Assembly (NCBI GenBank): GCA_016800925.1
Contig: JABCPU010000136.1
Span: forward strand, 62,001-126,000
Direction of reading: 5' to 3'
DNA from: Suillus spraguei
Taxonomy: Eukaryota; Basidiomycota; Agaricomycetes; Boletales; Suillaceae
DNA length: 64,000 nt
The notes under the pieces were generated by a model, which was given only the letters and a program-made list of their open reading frames with translations, did not search any database and had not been told where the DNA came from. The position numbers and the translations under genes are program-made. Of this stretch, positions 10,548 through 23,021 are shown in pieces; within the stretch, counting starts at the first letter, position 1; each line of letters starts with the position of its first letter.

Positions 10548-12612
10548 ATGGAAACTTGCATCATGGGTACTAACTATACTGCTGGTGTCATCGCAGTTAT
10601 GCTATTGCTCTGCGTGTTATACAAGACATCCACCCTAGCAGGTAGGAAGGGCATCCTGCTTCCACCTGGACCTCCTGCCCGTTGGGCCTGGAACAATGCT
10701 TTGCCTGCTGTGAAGTGAGTTTTAGCAGCCTTATCAGAAGGTGATGCAGATCGTCCGCTCAGCATTATCCGTACACTGACCAACTTAGTTCGAGAGTATG
10801 GACTGATTGTATTGTTCAGACAAGGTAGCCAAGTGATAGTTGTCATTGGCAGCATTGAGGTATACTACCCATACTTTTAGCTTCCTCCAATAATGACCAG
10901 ACATCGGCCCTTTACCAGGCAGCCATAGACATCATGGAGAAAGAGGGTGTGTCACTGGGAGATCAACCTCAGTCCATTGCTGCGAGTGAGATACTCTCAA
11001 ATGGAATGTGCATACTCCTGGCCCATTCCAGAGAACGATACTGGCACCTCCGGAAAGCAGTGCATATGCATTTACAGCCCAAGGCTGCAGAGACATACAA
11101 AGATATCCAGCGTGAGCATGCAATGGATTTTATATTGGATGTGCTAAATGACCCGAACAACCACCAGAACCACGCACATCGGTACGTCATTACTAAGATA
11201 TTTTTGTGATCTTTTCATAGATACAGTATCTCAAGGTATGCAGTATCAGTGACTCTTCAGGTGACTTATGGAAAGTCTGCGCCTATTTCCAACACCAATC
11301 CCGAAGTTGTTGGTGTCTGGAGAGTCTCTGAACGTTTCTTGGTTGCAATTCGCCCAGGAGCTTATCTCATCGATTATGTGCCTCTTTTGCGCTACCTGCC
11401 TGGTTACGGAAAGTGACTTCATGAGTGGCATCACGATGAGCTTGAGTTATTCAGGCATCAACTGAGGTGTGTCAAGAGTGAAGTGGTAAGAAACTAAACT
11501 ATCTTTTTTGGTAAACATGTGTCACTCATATCATATTATGTTGTACCCAGGAGCAAAACATAGCTAATTCATCTTTTGCAAAGACTCTATTGGAGAATAC
11601 AGAAGAACACTGACTCTCTACAGATGAGATATCATATCTTGCCGAAACACTCTTCGAGGCGGGATCTGATACGGCAAGTCATGCAACTCAACAATCTCTG
11701 CCAACTTACTCATTTTCAATTCAGACCACTGGTGGAATAACTGCTATTATCATGGCTGTGGCGTGCTATCCACTGGCTCAGGCAAAGGTGCATGAAGAGT
11801 TCGATATGATCATCGGATCAGACAGAGGTATGCCAAAGGGGTACAAAGAGTTTGATTTTTTGATTGATTTTTGGCCCAGTGCCGACATTCCAAGACTCAA
11901 GCTCACTCCCTCAATTACATGTGTTCTTGTTGGAAGCTTTGAGATAGAGACCTATAATTTGTATGGGTAAGTTTTACATTCAAAATGCTACCACACAATG
12001 CTAACATACACATCAGGATTTCCCCACCATGCAACTAAAGATATTTTTTGGGTCAGTGTCTTCAATTCGCTGTAAACCTTGGTACGTGCTCATTCCAGCA
12101 TACGTGTTATTAGCAAGGATACTGCATTCCTGAAGATGCAATAGTCTATGGGTCCCACTGGTAAGGTGTTGCTTTACAATGTGCATCGCTTCATTAAGCA
12201 CATTTTCAAGATTCTTTCTCGTGATCCTATCGCCTTCCCAGATCCTGACAATTTCACTCCCCAGCGTTGGCTTGATTCCAAAGGCTGCCTTAAGGACACC
12301 ACAAGCTTGAAGCTCATCACATATGGCTTTGGTAGATGGTAAGTCGCGTTTTTTGAGACCAATCAATGAGTTTCACATGTCATTGAAAGTGTATGTCCTG
12401 GCCTGCACATTGCAAATAACTCATTGTACATCACCCTCGCACTTCTCTTGTGGTCTTTCCGCATTGCTCAATGACCTGACACCCCAATCAGTAAACATGC
12501 CTTCAGTGACACAGATACTTCCTGCGCAGTGCCATTTGAAATTGATGTGATTCCCCAAATGAAAGTTGTGAAGCTAAGAGAGATGATGACGACTGATGGG
12601 CGAGTGAATTGA
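10548..12612 (+). pseudogene. Cytochrome P450 pseudogene
   Basis: A multi-exon P450 remnant in the correct order. It has an N-terminal anchor (METCIMGTNYTAG then a hydrophobic run), the proline hinge LLPPGPPARW, the I-helix AGSDT (about 11660), PDPDNFTPQRW (about 12240) and the heme loop VCPGLHIAN with its cysteine (about 12393). Introns fall where motifs break. The I-helix donor reads GC instead of GT, and the heme loop has Cys before VCPG where Arg is usual. Three in-frame stops disable it, at 11414-11416, 11611-11613 and 12472-12474. All are TGA at sites fitting CGA (Arg). No redox partner or cluster genes are nearby. A functional monooxygenase is not expected; the identity as P450 is secure, the subfamily is not. 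Confidence 0.85.
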
Positions 12613-14540
12613 AGGTACTGTATGGGAATTTCTATTCAATGCCCATGCTGTTTCTGAGGACCCTGTCTTGAGGAAGATTATTCCTTCAAAAACTGTATCA
12701 TCAACTCGGGTTCAGTATAACCACTGCATGACATGGGGCCTGCAGTATGAATCAAGTAGGAGTTTCTTAGTTCTATCTGTGTACCATAGTTCAGATGTCT
12801 GAAAACACACCAGGACATTGGTAACGGAACAACTATACATCCATGACGATGTAAGCGCTTGATTTTACTTTCCTGACATGAAGGGGTGCCCTGTTTTTTT
12901 TAAATTCAAATTCATGTCCTATTGAGAGAGAACTCTATGGAGGACAGTATGATCTAGTCTGAGGGCCCCCAGTGCCCTGTCTGCGACTCTGAATTTGCGA
13001 ATGCCCTGGCCTAGGACATATCCAGCCAGTCTGCCGTTCCCACCAGCCGTTTTAGACATGCAATTCATTGAGTGAGGCAACTTTAGACTCCACTTGACTT
13101 CTGTGGAGGTATCTTGCTTTATCTTAAACTAAGTGCATAGGGTGCCGTGTTAAATCATCATGAAAGCTATGCCAACGAGAGTCAACCTCTTCACTCACAA
13201 TTATCTCCAGACTCGCGTATCATCAATCTTGGAGCTGCAAAGCTCTTTCTTTCGCTCCATCAATCCATCGCAGCATGTCTTCCAAAATCATACCACCAGG
13301 CTCAGTAGTGCTTATGAGCTCCTCTCAGTCATCTAGGTAACGGTCAGTGTCATGTCCATCAGAGGCTCTTCGAATGCATTGGGATCCAAGAGAACGTGGG
13401 GTCTAGAATAGAGAATCAGTGCATAAATAACACATCCTCGAAAGAGCGAGAAGAGAATGTATGTATCTGACACTCCAAACACTCAAAAGATGTTGAAGCA
13501 AAAAAAAATTCAAGTCAATTGTAAGGGTTTCCTGCACACACATTGTGCACACATTTTCTGTTGTAGGTAGCTTCAGGCAGGTAGCTAGCTCTCATAATCA
13601 ACTATGCGGTATCTTTCTAGTATATTGAACCCACTATTTCTAAGTACGCCCAACGTAGCTAGCAGTGCCGCGTCAAATGCAATCATAATGTATGAAGCGC
13701 ACCTGAGCTGTATTAGGGAAGAAGAAAAGACATGAGTTCAAAGTCAAATGAACACATAGCACAATGACCTATGTGACGAGGGCTTCGTTTGATCTGTCAG
13801 AAAGAACTCGGGCTTCTTCTATTGGAGGACCTGGTTTGAATTTTGGAGAGCAAATTGTGGGCAAATCAATGTTGGGTACTATGCAACCTTCATGCTAATT
13901 AGTTCATACTGTCACTTGTGGAAGGAAGAAATGGAGAATTACTTAAATACCCTTGTTCACTGGGGCGATCAAGCTCGGGCTCTGCAATTTCTGCCTTGAC
14001 ACCGCAAATGATCATAGTATCTCCCATACGCACAAAAGGAAAGCCATTGGCCATTGGTATCGATCCTACAGCGAGCATATCACCGAGTCACATACTGACA
14101 TTTATCATTTACTACAAAATGAAAATGTTGTGCCATCCAGCGAACGTGCGTCCATCTGCCAGACTGATTTTCTGGGCGGTAAACCTTTTGAGATAAACAC
14201 AAGGGTGTAAGCTCTGGAAATTTTGAGTATGGAGTTTCGTGTGCTGCGAACTTGAAGGGATTTGTGACAGACATGAAGTTTGAAAGGGAACTACAGAAGG
14301 GATTTTGCAGAGTTAACTCAGAGCTTGTACATACTTCGTTTTCGGAAGCGTTGAGTCGATCTATCATTGTGGAGGGCATAGTATGACATTGATCATACAC
14401 CGAATTCCATTGGAAGCAAGTTCTTCATGGAGGTGGGTCACACGACCTGCATTTAATAATCATTCCTCGGGTCACCTCCAGTTCATTCAATGGTTCTTGT
14501 ACATTTCCTCTGAGTTCTTGGTACTAGTAGTACCCTGTTA
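12613..14540. other. No supported gene
   Basis: Only short, non-conserved open frames. Segments near 13160-13400 read with a coding-like texture on the minus strand, but I recognise no domain and cannot define exons. Confidence 0.4.
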
Positions 14541-15810
14541 TCAGTCGGACTTTGGTTCTTTCCAAACCTTGCACACAAAAAGTCCGAACACCGTCATGGC
14601 ATTCACAATGAAAAGACCGCAGACTCTACTTGACATGTTCGTTTTAGTTTATTATTGTTGCAGAACTGATTCACTCCAGGACTTACTCACTTCTCATCGA
14701 AACTTATATCGAGGATTCTGCCCAGTGCGAATACCTCTTTGACAGTACTCAAGTGGATATCTGATCAGTATTCCACCTTCAGTGAGCACTTGGTCACTTT
14801 CACTGCTGTCAAAGGCATCTTCTCTGATTCCTTTGTGTTTATCTTCTGGCTCAAGCACCATCTCAGGACACCAAGATGCACTGCAACAACCAGTGTTCTG
14901 AAGATTCGAGTCATGCCAGGCCATCCTGCGCACTTGTTAATAGCCTTTGACCAGACATCAGAGTACCGGAGCTGTGTCTATGACCACAGCATACTACACA
15001 ATTATGTCACTGCATAGTAGTGACTGAGTCCAAAGTCATGACCAGCGAGTTCAACAACTCGCTAGTTCCAGTCTGCTTCACCCATGTTCCCACCTCACAG
15101 TTCAGCACTCTCAATGGTGCACTTCATAGATGACTACTTAGATTAAGTATGTAAATAGAATAGAATATATCTGGTCCATAGCCTTGTTGTTTTAACCACT
15201 GTACTTGGGCACCACTTGAACCTCGACCATTGACCAAGCACACTCTGACTCATTTTACAGCCATGAGCCAGCCTCGCAAACGGTTCACAACTCCATACTA
15301 ATATCTTTTGCTTGTCCAGGATACACTACTACAACAAGACACTCTAATCCATTTCATGGGCTTTGCATTTTCAAGGAGTTGACTGCAAGTTCAAGATATA
15401 ATCATCGATGACATTACTACTTACATGCTATGATGCAAATAACACAAAGTGTAAAGACTAACTACCATGTCAGCACGAGAGTGATGATGGGAACAGTATG
15501 ATGTTGACAGAGTCAATTATACAGGCTGCGCCATTACTATGCAATCTATATCAAATAAACAAACGCGAATAATTGACTGGCTGCATGAATAGCTTATGCA
15601 CCATTTTCGTTCTCGTACATTGCCATGGGACTGCTACATTCCAAAAACTGCTCACTCAGCGGTCTTGGACATGCCTGCTTGATGGGTGTCTCAATGTCGC
15701 TGTGGTCGTCAACACTTGCCTCTTTGGTGGTTATAACCAACAGAGTAGATACCTCTTTCTCATTTGTTCCTTCACATTCTTCATGGTCAGACAACCTCCC
15801 AGGAAAAACC

Positions 15811-16510
15811 GATGAGAGTGGTGCATCATCTTCCTGCTACCTGAACTCAAGTCATGGAGGAACAAGGCAAGAGAGGCATGCGGGGAGTGACGACATCTTG
15901 AGCCCACTTGGTAATGGCTACAACATTAGACTGAAGCGAACATGTTGTAGAGTCTGGGGTCTTTTCATTGCGAATGCCAGTGTTCAGACTTCTTCTGTGC
16001 AGGGTTTGGAGAAACCCGAAAGAACCAAATAACAACTGATAAAGGGCAATTGAGTTAGTCCCATAAAAAAGCATTCAGGGTGCAGTGATGCTTGCATTGT
16101 AATCGATGTTGACATACTAGCACTAGGGCTGCTCAATTCTTGGGCTGAGACGCCTATCATCTACTTGTTTGTGACCGATTTTCACTGGGATTGCACACCT
16201 GATATGATCCAAATGGCATAGGCTGGCCATTATTGCAGCAGTCTATTCCTCATTTTGTGAGTCACAGCAAGTTTTGCCATTATCATGCCAAAAATGGTGG
16301 GCGCTCAAGAATAGACTGAGGGGATACTCAATAGTTATAAATGAGGTATTATGGCACGGTTTCTGGTACCCTGTTATCAGTTGGACCTTACTTGGTTCTT
16401 TCGAGTTTCTCCAAACCCTGCACAGAAAAAGTCCGAACACCCTCATGGCATTCACAACAAAAAGACCCCAGACTCTGCAGGACATGTTTGCTTCAGTTTA
16501 TTTGTTGCAG
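15811..16510 (+). repeat. Left arm of ~700-bp inverted repeat
   Basis: Matches the reverse complement of 17517-18213 over its whole length with few substitutions. The outer border is near 'gatgagagtggtgc' and the inner border near 'cagtttatttgttgca'. Confidence 0.85.
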
Positions 16511-17516
16511 GTGCTATATGACGGCCTCACCATATAACAACCTCCCCGTATAGCAGCCTCACCGACATTAATGAAGAATATTTCTCTGAAGAATTTGAGA
16601 TCCAAGCTGCTGAAGTCCAGTAGTCCTACGGCTTTCAAATCATGATAGAGAATATCCACTCCAACACTTATATCTAGGTTTCTACCCAGCACGAATATCT
16701 CTTTGTGGATATCTAACCAACCTTCTGTGGTTCCATCACTTTTATCTTCTGGCTCAAGCGTATCTTATGCCTGGTCTTATGCTTGCCAATAAACTTGTCA
16801 GCCGCGACTCAGATGAGGGTATGCATACTGACTTTGCTTGATTGCTCTTTAGCTACCTTACTAAGTATCATCCGCACTCCATGAGTTCTGTGACTGATTG
16901 ATATATACTACACACAATTATATCATTGCATGCTGAGTTGTGAGTAGCAAGTTCAACAACTCAGTAATTCCATTCCACCTCACCCATGTTCGCATCTCAC
17001 AGTTCAGTACTCTTGATGGTGCGTTTCATGGATGAGGATGAGTACTTAGATTGAATATAATATAACATACCACAACCTCGTTGTTTCAACCACTGTGCTT
17101 AAACACCACCTCAACCAATCCAACCAACAAAAAGACACTCTGACCCATTTTACGATTACTAGCAGGCTTCGCAAGGGGTTGGACTTCAAGTCCAAGATAC
17201 ATTCATCAATGTCATTACTGCATACTATAATACAAATGACATGATGTCTGAAGACCAAATACCATGTCAGCAATGAGAGCAGTATGGGAAAAGTGCTAAG
17301 ACATTGATGAGAGAAAGACGATGATAACAGAAAATAAGGGCGATTGATGAGCTGCACGAGATCGATCATTTATGGCTGCTCAACAACCTTGGATGTGCTT
17401 GCTTGATGGGTGTCTCCACGTGTGCTATCTGAACTCAAATTGGGGAAGAGCAAGGAAAGGGAAGGGAAGGGAGTGAGGATATCTTGAGGTCGTTACTATA
17501 TACCGCTCGATAATAG

Positions 17517-18213
17517 CTGCAACAATAAACTGAAGTGAACATGTTCTGTAGAGTCTGAGGTCTTTTCATTGTGAATGCTGTGAGGGTGTTCGGACTTTTT
17601 CTGTGCAGGGTTTGGAGAAACTCGAAAGAACCAAGTAAGGTCCAACTGATAACAGGGTACCAGAAACCGTGCCATAATACCTCATTTATAACTATTGAGT
17701 ATCCCCTCGGTCTATTCTTGAGCGCCCACCATTTTTGGCGTGATAATGGCAAAACTTGCCGTGACTCACAAAATGAGGAATAGACTGCTGCAATAATGGC
17801 CAACCTATGCCATTTGGATCATATCAGGTGTGCAATCCCAGTGAAAATCGGTCACAAACAAGTAGATGATAGGCGTCTCAGCCCAAGAATTGAGCAGCCC
17901 TAGTGCTAGTATGTCAACATCGATTACAATGCAAGGATCACTGCACCCTGAATGCTACTTTATGGGACTAACTCAATTGCCCTTTATCAGTTGTTATTTG
18001 GTTCTTTCGGGTTTCTCCAAACCCTGCACAGAAGAAGTCCGAACACTGGCATTCGCAATGAAAAGACCCCAGACTCTACAACATGTTCGCTTCAGTCTAA
18101 TGTTGTAGCCATTACCAAGCAGGCTCAAGATGTCGTCACTCCCCGCATGCCTCTCTTGCCTTGTTCCTCCATGACTTGAGTTCAGGTAGCAGGAAGATGA
18201 CGCACCACTCTCG
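17517..18213 (-). repeat. Right arm of ~700-bp inverted repeat
   Basis: Inverted partner of 15811-16510. Immediately outside it, about 18214-18410 is a further inverted copy of about 16360-16545, so at least two inversion or duplication events are layered here. Confidence 0.85.
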
Positions 18214-18440
18214 TCGTTGTTATATGGTGAGGCCATCATATAGCACCTGCAACAAATAAATAAACTGAAGCGAACATGTCCTGCAGAGTCTGGGGTCTTT
18301 TCATTATGAATGCCATGAGGGTGTTCAGACTTTTTCTGTGCAGGGTTTGGAGAAACTCAAAAGAACCAAGTAAGGTCTGACTGATAACAGGGTACCATGA
18401 ACTCATTATGGCAGCATAATATTTTGTCTGATCCCCCTGC

Positions 18441-19200
18441 ATTTACCATAAATACTTGATGTTGCCCGGATTTCAGTTTTGTACTAGGGCAACGACTTGA
18501 CAGTCTCAATGGAAGATTCACTGCACCCCTGAATGCTACTTCGTGGGACTCAATTTACATAAGTCTACCCCTTGTTACTCGTCTGAGTACTAACATTAAT
18601 GTGCAAATCTCTCCCACTTAAGATAAACTGAGCAGTGGCAATGTCTATTAACAAACGTGAAAGCTACATGCATGTATGTGCAATATGATGCAATAATATA
18701 AGTATAGAAGTGGCCCGTGAGTTAGAGGTTTGCTTTGAAGGAGAAATGCTCGCACTTGAAGTGATGCGACTCCTCTGGGAACCGAGAATTTTCGGATAGC
18801 TAATGAGGAACCAGTTTCGTCACTCTGCTTATACCGCAATTGTTTGAAATGGGAATATGCTAGGGTACAATGCTGGGAATGTACTAGTAGAACAATGAAC
18901 CGGAGGCGACCCTAGGAATGATTAGGTCAATAAGTCAGTGCCATCGTGACATGCAGTAGCAATTTGAAAGTATTTGACTCACCAAAAAGAACTTGCTTTC
19001 AATGGAATTCAGTGTTTGATCAGTGACCGAAGCCAAGTGGGTCATAATCCCAAGACCAAGGCTCAGATGGAGCGTGAGCTGACTTTGGCCTATCTGAAAC
19101 TAGTAATGGAGCTTTCTGCCATGTATAAATATCACAACACTGCAGTCAGTTTCTATCAACAACCCTCTCAAAATCAACACTCGACAGAATCTTCAATATA
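18441..19200. other. Left flank of the Harbinger element, no gene recognised
   Basis: A 75-codon open frame (18974-19201) is present but shows no recognisable domain. It ends at the Harbinger border, so it could be part of a host gene cut by the insertion. Confidence 0.3.
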
Positions 19201-19300
19201 AGTCAGTTCGGCAACTTGATGTTGGGGCGTATTTGCCAACATGTACATCTGGTGCAATGTGAGTGGCACCGGCATACTCCTTTGGCCAGTCGGAGCCTGA
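19201..19300 (+). repeat. Left TIR of the Harbinger element
   Basis: The reverse complement of 31551-31650 matches at about 90 of 100 positions. About four of the differences are C/T or G/A changes at CpG sites. Confidence 0.9.
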
Positions 19301-19419
19301 ACCTTCCCTATCTACTGACCAGCACCACAATGAACTGGATCGATCCTCACCTCTGCAAGCTAATCTATTTGTCTGTCGTCGCTGTTGTGTCCATCTGTGG
19401 TTGATTTACTACTGTCCTA

Positions 19420-20699
19420 ATGGCTACTGAATCAACTACTGTCAGTACTGCTCTAAGTGAACCAAAAGCGCAGTGGAACATAGCAGAAACCAATGCCCTT
19501 CTGGACTACTTGCTCAGGAACATCTCCGAGGCTGGGGATGGTGGAAATTTCAAGGTGTCTACATTCACTTCAGCAGCAACTGCTCTTGCAACAGCCAACT
19601 TGCTAACTGCTGGCCCTCCAAAGACAAGTAAACGCTGTAGAAATAAATGGAACTCTGTGAGTGCATTGAGATTCTCTCAGTCGCAATCTACTAACATCTA
19701 CCCCTGTACTAGCTCAAAGGGACGTACAGAGAGATCCAAAACTATCACAATGTCTCAGGGGCTCAGTGGGACAACATAAAAGGTGCTGGAATTGAAGGAG
19801 AGGCTGCATTAGAGGTTTTCAATAGCTATGTTGGGTCAAGTGTACGTCCTCTGTTCAAGACTATCTAAGGTATTCTAATACATTAAATAGACGTCCCGCA
19901 CTTCAATGCGCCAATTTTCCAACAGCGGATGGTTATTCTATGATAAAGTAGTTGAGATCTTACCAAATGGTACTGGCGCTCAGGGAACTCACACCTTTCA
20001 TCCGGCGGCTGCTGCAGCTCCAGTACTGGCTGATGATGATATTGGGCCTGGAGCTGAGCATATCATTGCTGCTGCTGCTGCAACCATCATTGCGTCAGCT
20101 GCCACCACCAGCACTAACCCTGTTACTACTACCATGGAACAGTCTCGTGATATCAACTTCAGTGCTTCCTGTCTTCCCCCTCCCACAGTCGCGTCCAGCT
20201 TTGGCACTGGAAAATGTACTCATGATGATGCATCATATGACATGGAATCATCAAGCCACCTATCTACTCATCTGTTGTTTTCTGGCCCCATGGAATCCAC
20301 CCTCCTGCAAAAAAAACACGATCTGGATGCCATGGTAATGGTTCAGTCACACTGATGACCAGTGCAGCACAAGGGTTAAAGGTTTCACCTGCCACTGCTG
20401 TTGTTGGCATGCAAGGTTCGATTAATTGCATCAGTGACATTCTCAAAAAAGCTGTAACTGCAGTGCCTGTGCCTGCACCACCACCAGCAGCTCCTCTTCC
20501 TCCCCCCTCAGTTACATCAACTCTTGATTGTGCCATGATTCTTTTGCGGACTGAGGATGCAGAAGTGTTTGAAGCGGACTTGGGCTGACTGTTACTGATC
20601 TTTATGACTAATGAGAGGGCAATGGAGATTTATGTGCAGAGCCCACTTGGACCACATCATGCTTATATTAGGGCACTTCTTGAGGATGCAGCAAAGTAG
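19420..20699 (+). pseudogene. Harbinger Myb/SANT-like DNA-binding protein, degenerate
   Basis: Companion gene of the Harbinger transposase, expected to bind the TIRs and help bring in the transposase. Exon 1 (19420-19656) and exon 2 (19713-19841) give a Myb/SANT-like domain with NALLDYLLRNISEAGDGGNF, GPPKTSKRCRNKWNS, then after a GT-AG intron LKGTYREIQNYHNVSGAQWD. Exon 3 (from 19891) has MRQFSNSGW and a low-complexity Ala/Thr linker. That frame stops at 20353-20355. The family's C-terminal region (GMQGSIN, then RTEDAEVFEADLG) continues in another frame and is again cut by TGA at 20586-20588, with matching sequence running on to 20699. So there is at least one frameshift or missed intron plus one nonsense codon. 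The DNA-binding half could still be made. Confidence 0.75.
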
Positions 20700-21329
20700 G
20701 TATCACATTCATATCTTGTCTCTTACTTGTACAATATATCTTAGGCTGTATTCTCATCTTCGTCTGCTGTTCCTGTGATTGTCGCGCTGTTTTCTGTCTG
20801 CTTTGTTGTTTGTTGTCACACCATCATTGTCAAGTCTCACATCATGTAGCATTGGGTTGTAATACACGTATGATCTATGCACAAGTGCTATTGTTTGCAT
20901 CTGCACCCTCACTCTCCTCTGTGCTCTCATCACCATCCAGGTCAAGTAAGAAGTCCTCTTCATCTAAGCCATCACCGTCTGCTAGCGCCCGTTCACACAA
21001 AGTCTCTCTATATTGAGCCCACATATCGTCAGCAATGCGATCGCGCAAGCAGCTCATTTTGTTATCTGATGTTTCTTCCTCCAGTACTGCTGCCCCAAGT
21101 GTGTTGGTCTCATCCTCAGCCGGATCCCCGTCTGAGTTAGTATCTGGGAGAGGACCCTCCTGTGGGTCATGCAAGCATATAAAGTTGTGAATTGTACATA
21201 GAGTGGCAGGAATCTGTGCTTGAATATGTAAATTATATCTTGGTGCGAGAATGAGGATGCGGAAGCGATGCTTTAAGACACTGAAGACACATTCAATGAC
21301 ATTCCTTGCCATGGCATGGCGAAGATTGA

Positions 21330-21334
21330 ATAGT
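21330..21334. repeat. Target site duplication ATAGT (left)
   Basis: Identical to 30504-30508. Lies within the Harbinger transposase coding sequence. Confidence 0.95.
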
Positions 21335-21637
21335 TGTTATGAACTGGGATGGCGTCACCAGCAACAGTGAAAAGACACAGACAGTCTGCTGGGAAGTTCT
21401 ACAATGTCCAAATAAGGACAATGTGAAAGTACAAGGAACACATTCCGAGTACGATCAAGGGTTCAGCCTCAAAGACAAGTCTAAGAGGTTCTACGAGAAT
21501 AGAGACTAAGGCTAAGGAGTGCTTAGACTTAGAGACGATTCAAGACGACTTAGGTTGGAGACCTAAGCGAAGGAGATTCCAGGTAAAACCCAGTAAGATT
21601 AAAGTAAAGTATCTACTACAAGTACACTGTGCTTATA

Positions 21638-21847
21638 CAGTGGCTCAAAAAACTGTCCGCATGTTTTGACATTTTTCACTATCTATGATATTGTGTGAGA
21701 ATGAACAAATTCCTCACGGACATACTTATACCACATTGTAGTATGGCTTCAGGGCTTTTATTTGAGCCCTACACCGTGGGAATCGGCGGAGATATGGTGG
21801 AGATATAAGGCTTATAAAATGATGACTCATGTGGACAGTTTTTTGAG
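21638..21847 (+). repeat. Left TIR of the Tc1 element
   Basis: About 90% identical to the reverse complement of 23022-23230. The inner inverted motif lies at 21828-21847. Confidence 0.92.
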
Positions 21848-21973
21848 TGTATATTACAACTATATAAATCATGCCACTATTATATAAATTATAAAGTGGT
21901 GTCATTATGTTATTTTATGACTATATCTAACTATATAAACCAGAATATCTCATGTATCATAGTCATAATCACC

Positions 21974-22990
21974 ATGAAAGCCATCTCCTCTGCTCAAAGA
22001 GATAATATCCTCTCTCTGTCTTATGCTGGCCTCTCTGCTCACCAAATTTCCTCTAGAACTGGAGTATGCAAGTCCACTGTGGCCAAGTTCATCAAAGAAA
22101 GCCACCCAGACAAGGAAAACTCTTGTGGAGGACGTCCATCCAAGCTTACCTCTGCTGACAAAAGGGCTATTATCCAACATATCACTACAGGAAAGGCTGA
22201 TAATGCTGTCCAAGCCACCCATTATATCAATTCCACCATCACTACCCCTGTCTCTTCACAAACTGTGAGGAATGTTCTCAAGGCAGCTCATCTCAAGGCA
22301 GTAACAAAGAAGAAAAAGTCTCTTCTCTCCATCAAACATAGGCAGAGAATACTAGCCTTTGCCTTAGCTCATCAACACTGGACTGTAGAGGACTGGAAGC
22401 GTGTTATATGGTCAGATGAGACCAAAATCAATAGGATTGGGTCAGATGGGAAGGTGTATGTATGGAAAAAGAAGGGAGATGGCCTAACAGACAGAGAGGT
22501 TAATGGGACTGTCAAGTTTGGAGGAGGTTCTTTAATGGTATGGGGCTGTATGGGATGGAATGGTGTGGGAATGCTTGCTGAGGTTGAGGGGAAGATGAAT
22601 GCTGAGCAGTATGTGGACATTTTAAATGACCACTTGCTGCCTAGCTTGGCAGAATCAGGGATTGATGAAGAAGATATCATTTTCCAACAGGATAATGATC
22701 CCAAGCACACATCCAGAAGAGCTAGGGAATGGTTTGAAGAACATAACATCAATGTTCTTGACTGGCCAGCACAGTCTCCTGATGTCAATGTCATTGAACA
22801 TCTCTGGGGAACACTCAAGAAAAAGCTTCAAGCCTATGAAAACCCCCCTAAAGGAGTATGGGAGCTTTGGGAGAGAGTAGCAGTGGAATGGGGGAAGATC
22901 ACAGCTGAGGATTGCCAGAAATTAATTGAGAGTATGCCTAGAAGGATAGAGGCAGTAATTAAAGCCAAGGGAGGTCATACAAAATACTAG
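21974..22990 (+). CDS. Tc1/mariner DD34E transposase
   Basis: A 338-residue transposase, a normal length for Tc1 elements. An N-terminal paired-type helix-turn-helix (LSAHQISSRTGVCKSTVAKF, about residues 20-40) and a GRPSK linker bind the TIRs. A second helical unit follows, with SSQTVRNVLKAAHLKA. The catalytic triad is visible: Asp in VIWSDETKI, Asp in FQQDNDPKHTS and Glu in VNVIEHLWG, with exactly 34 residues between the last two (DD34E). I chose the ATG at 21974 (context accATGa) because the frame upstream is AT-rich and unlike the family; a longer frame opens at 21896 without an ATG until 21917. No frameshift or stop is present, so the enzyme may be functional. It would cut and paste the element into TA sites. 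Confidence 0.95.
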   Translation: MKAISSAQRDNILSLSYAGLSAHQISSRTGVCKSTVAKFIKESHPDKENSCGGRPSKLTSADKRAIIQHITTGKADNAVQATHYINSTITTPVSSQTVRNVLKAAHLKAVTKKKKSLLSIKHRQRILAFALAHQHWTVEDWKRVIWSDETKINRIGSDGKVYVWKKKGDGLTDREVNGTVKFGGGSLMVWGCMGWNGVGMLAEVEGKMNAEQYVDILNDHLLPSLAESGIDEEDIIFQQDNDPKHTSRRAREWFEEHNINVLDWPAQSPDVNVIEHLWGTLKKKLQAYENPPKGVWELWERVAVEWGKITAEDCQKLIESMPRRIEAVIKAKGGHTKY

Positions 22991-23021
22991 AATACCTGGT
23001 TATTACTGTAAAATACTTGAG

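Larger units (their letters stand above)
14540..18410. repeat. Mosaic of duplicated segments with a ~700-bp inverted repeat
   Basis: The core word 'gagtttctccaaaccctgca' and its neighbourhood occur six times in alternating orientation, near 14540-14660 (+), 15930-16040 (-), 16370-16510 (+), 17517-17660 (-), 17985-18100 (+) and 18245-18400 (-). The best arms are 15811-16510 and 17517-18213, nearly identical when one is inverted, around a ~1-kb spacer. A separate, older direct duplication pairs about 14680-15560 with about 16640-17420 (shared 'tttatcttctggctcaagc' and 'cacagttcag'). No transposase or host protein was recognised. Confidence 0.75.

Noticed and set aside
12613..14540. Possible host gene with exons on the minus strand near 13160-13400
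   Set aside because: No domain, no consistent splice plan and no long frame; coding texture alone is not enough.
21896..21973. Longer N-terminus for the Tc1 transposase
   Set aside because: The frame begins without ATG and the added residues are AT-driven and unlike the family; the ATG at 21974 has better context.
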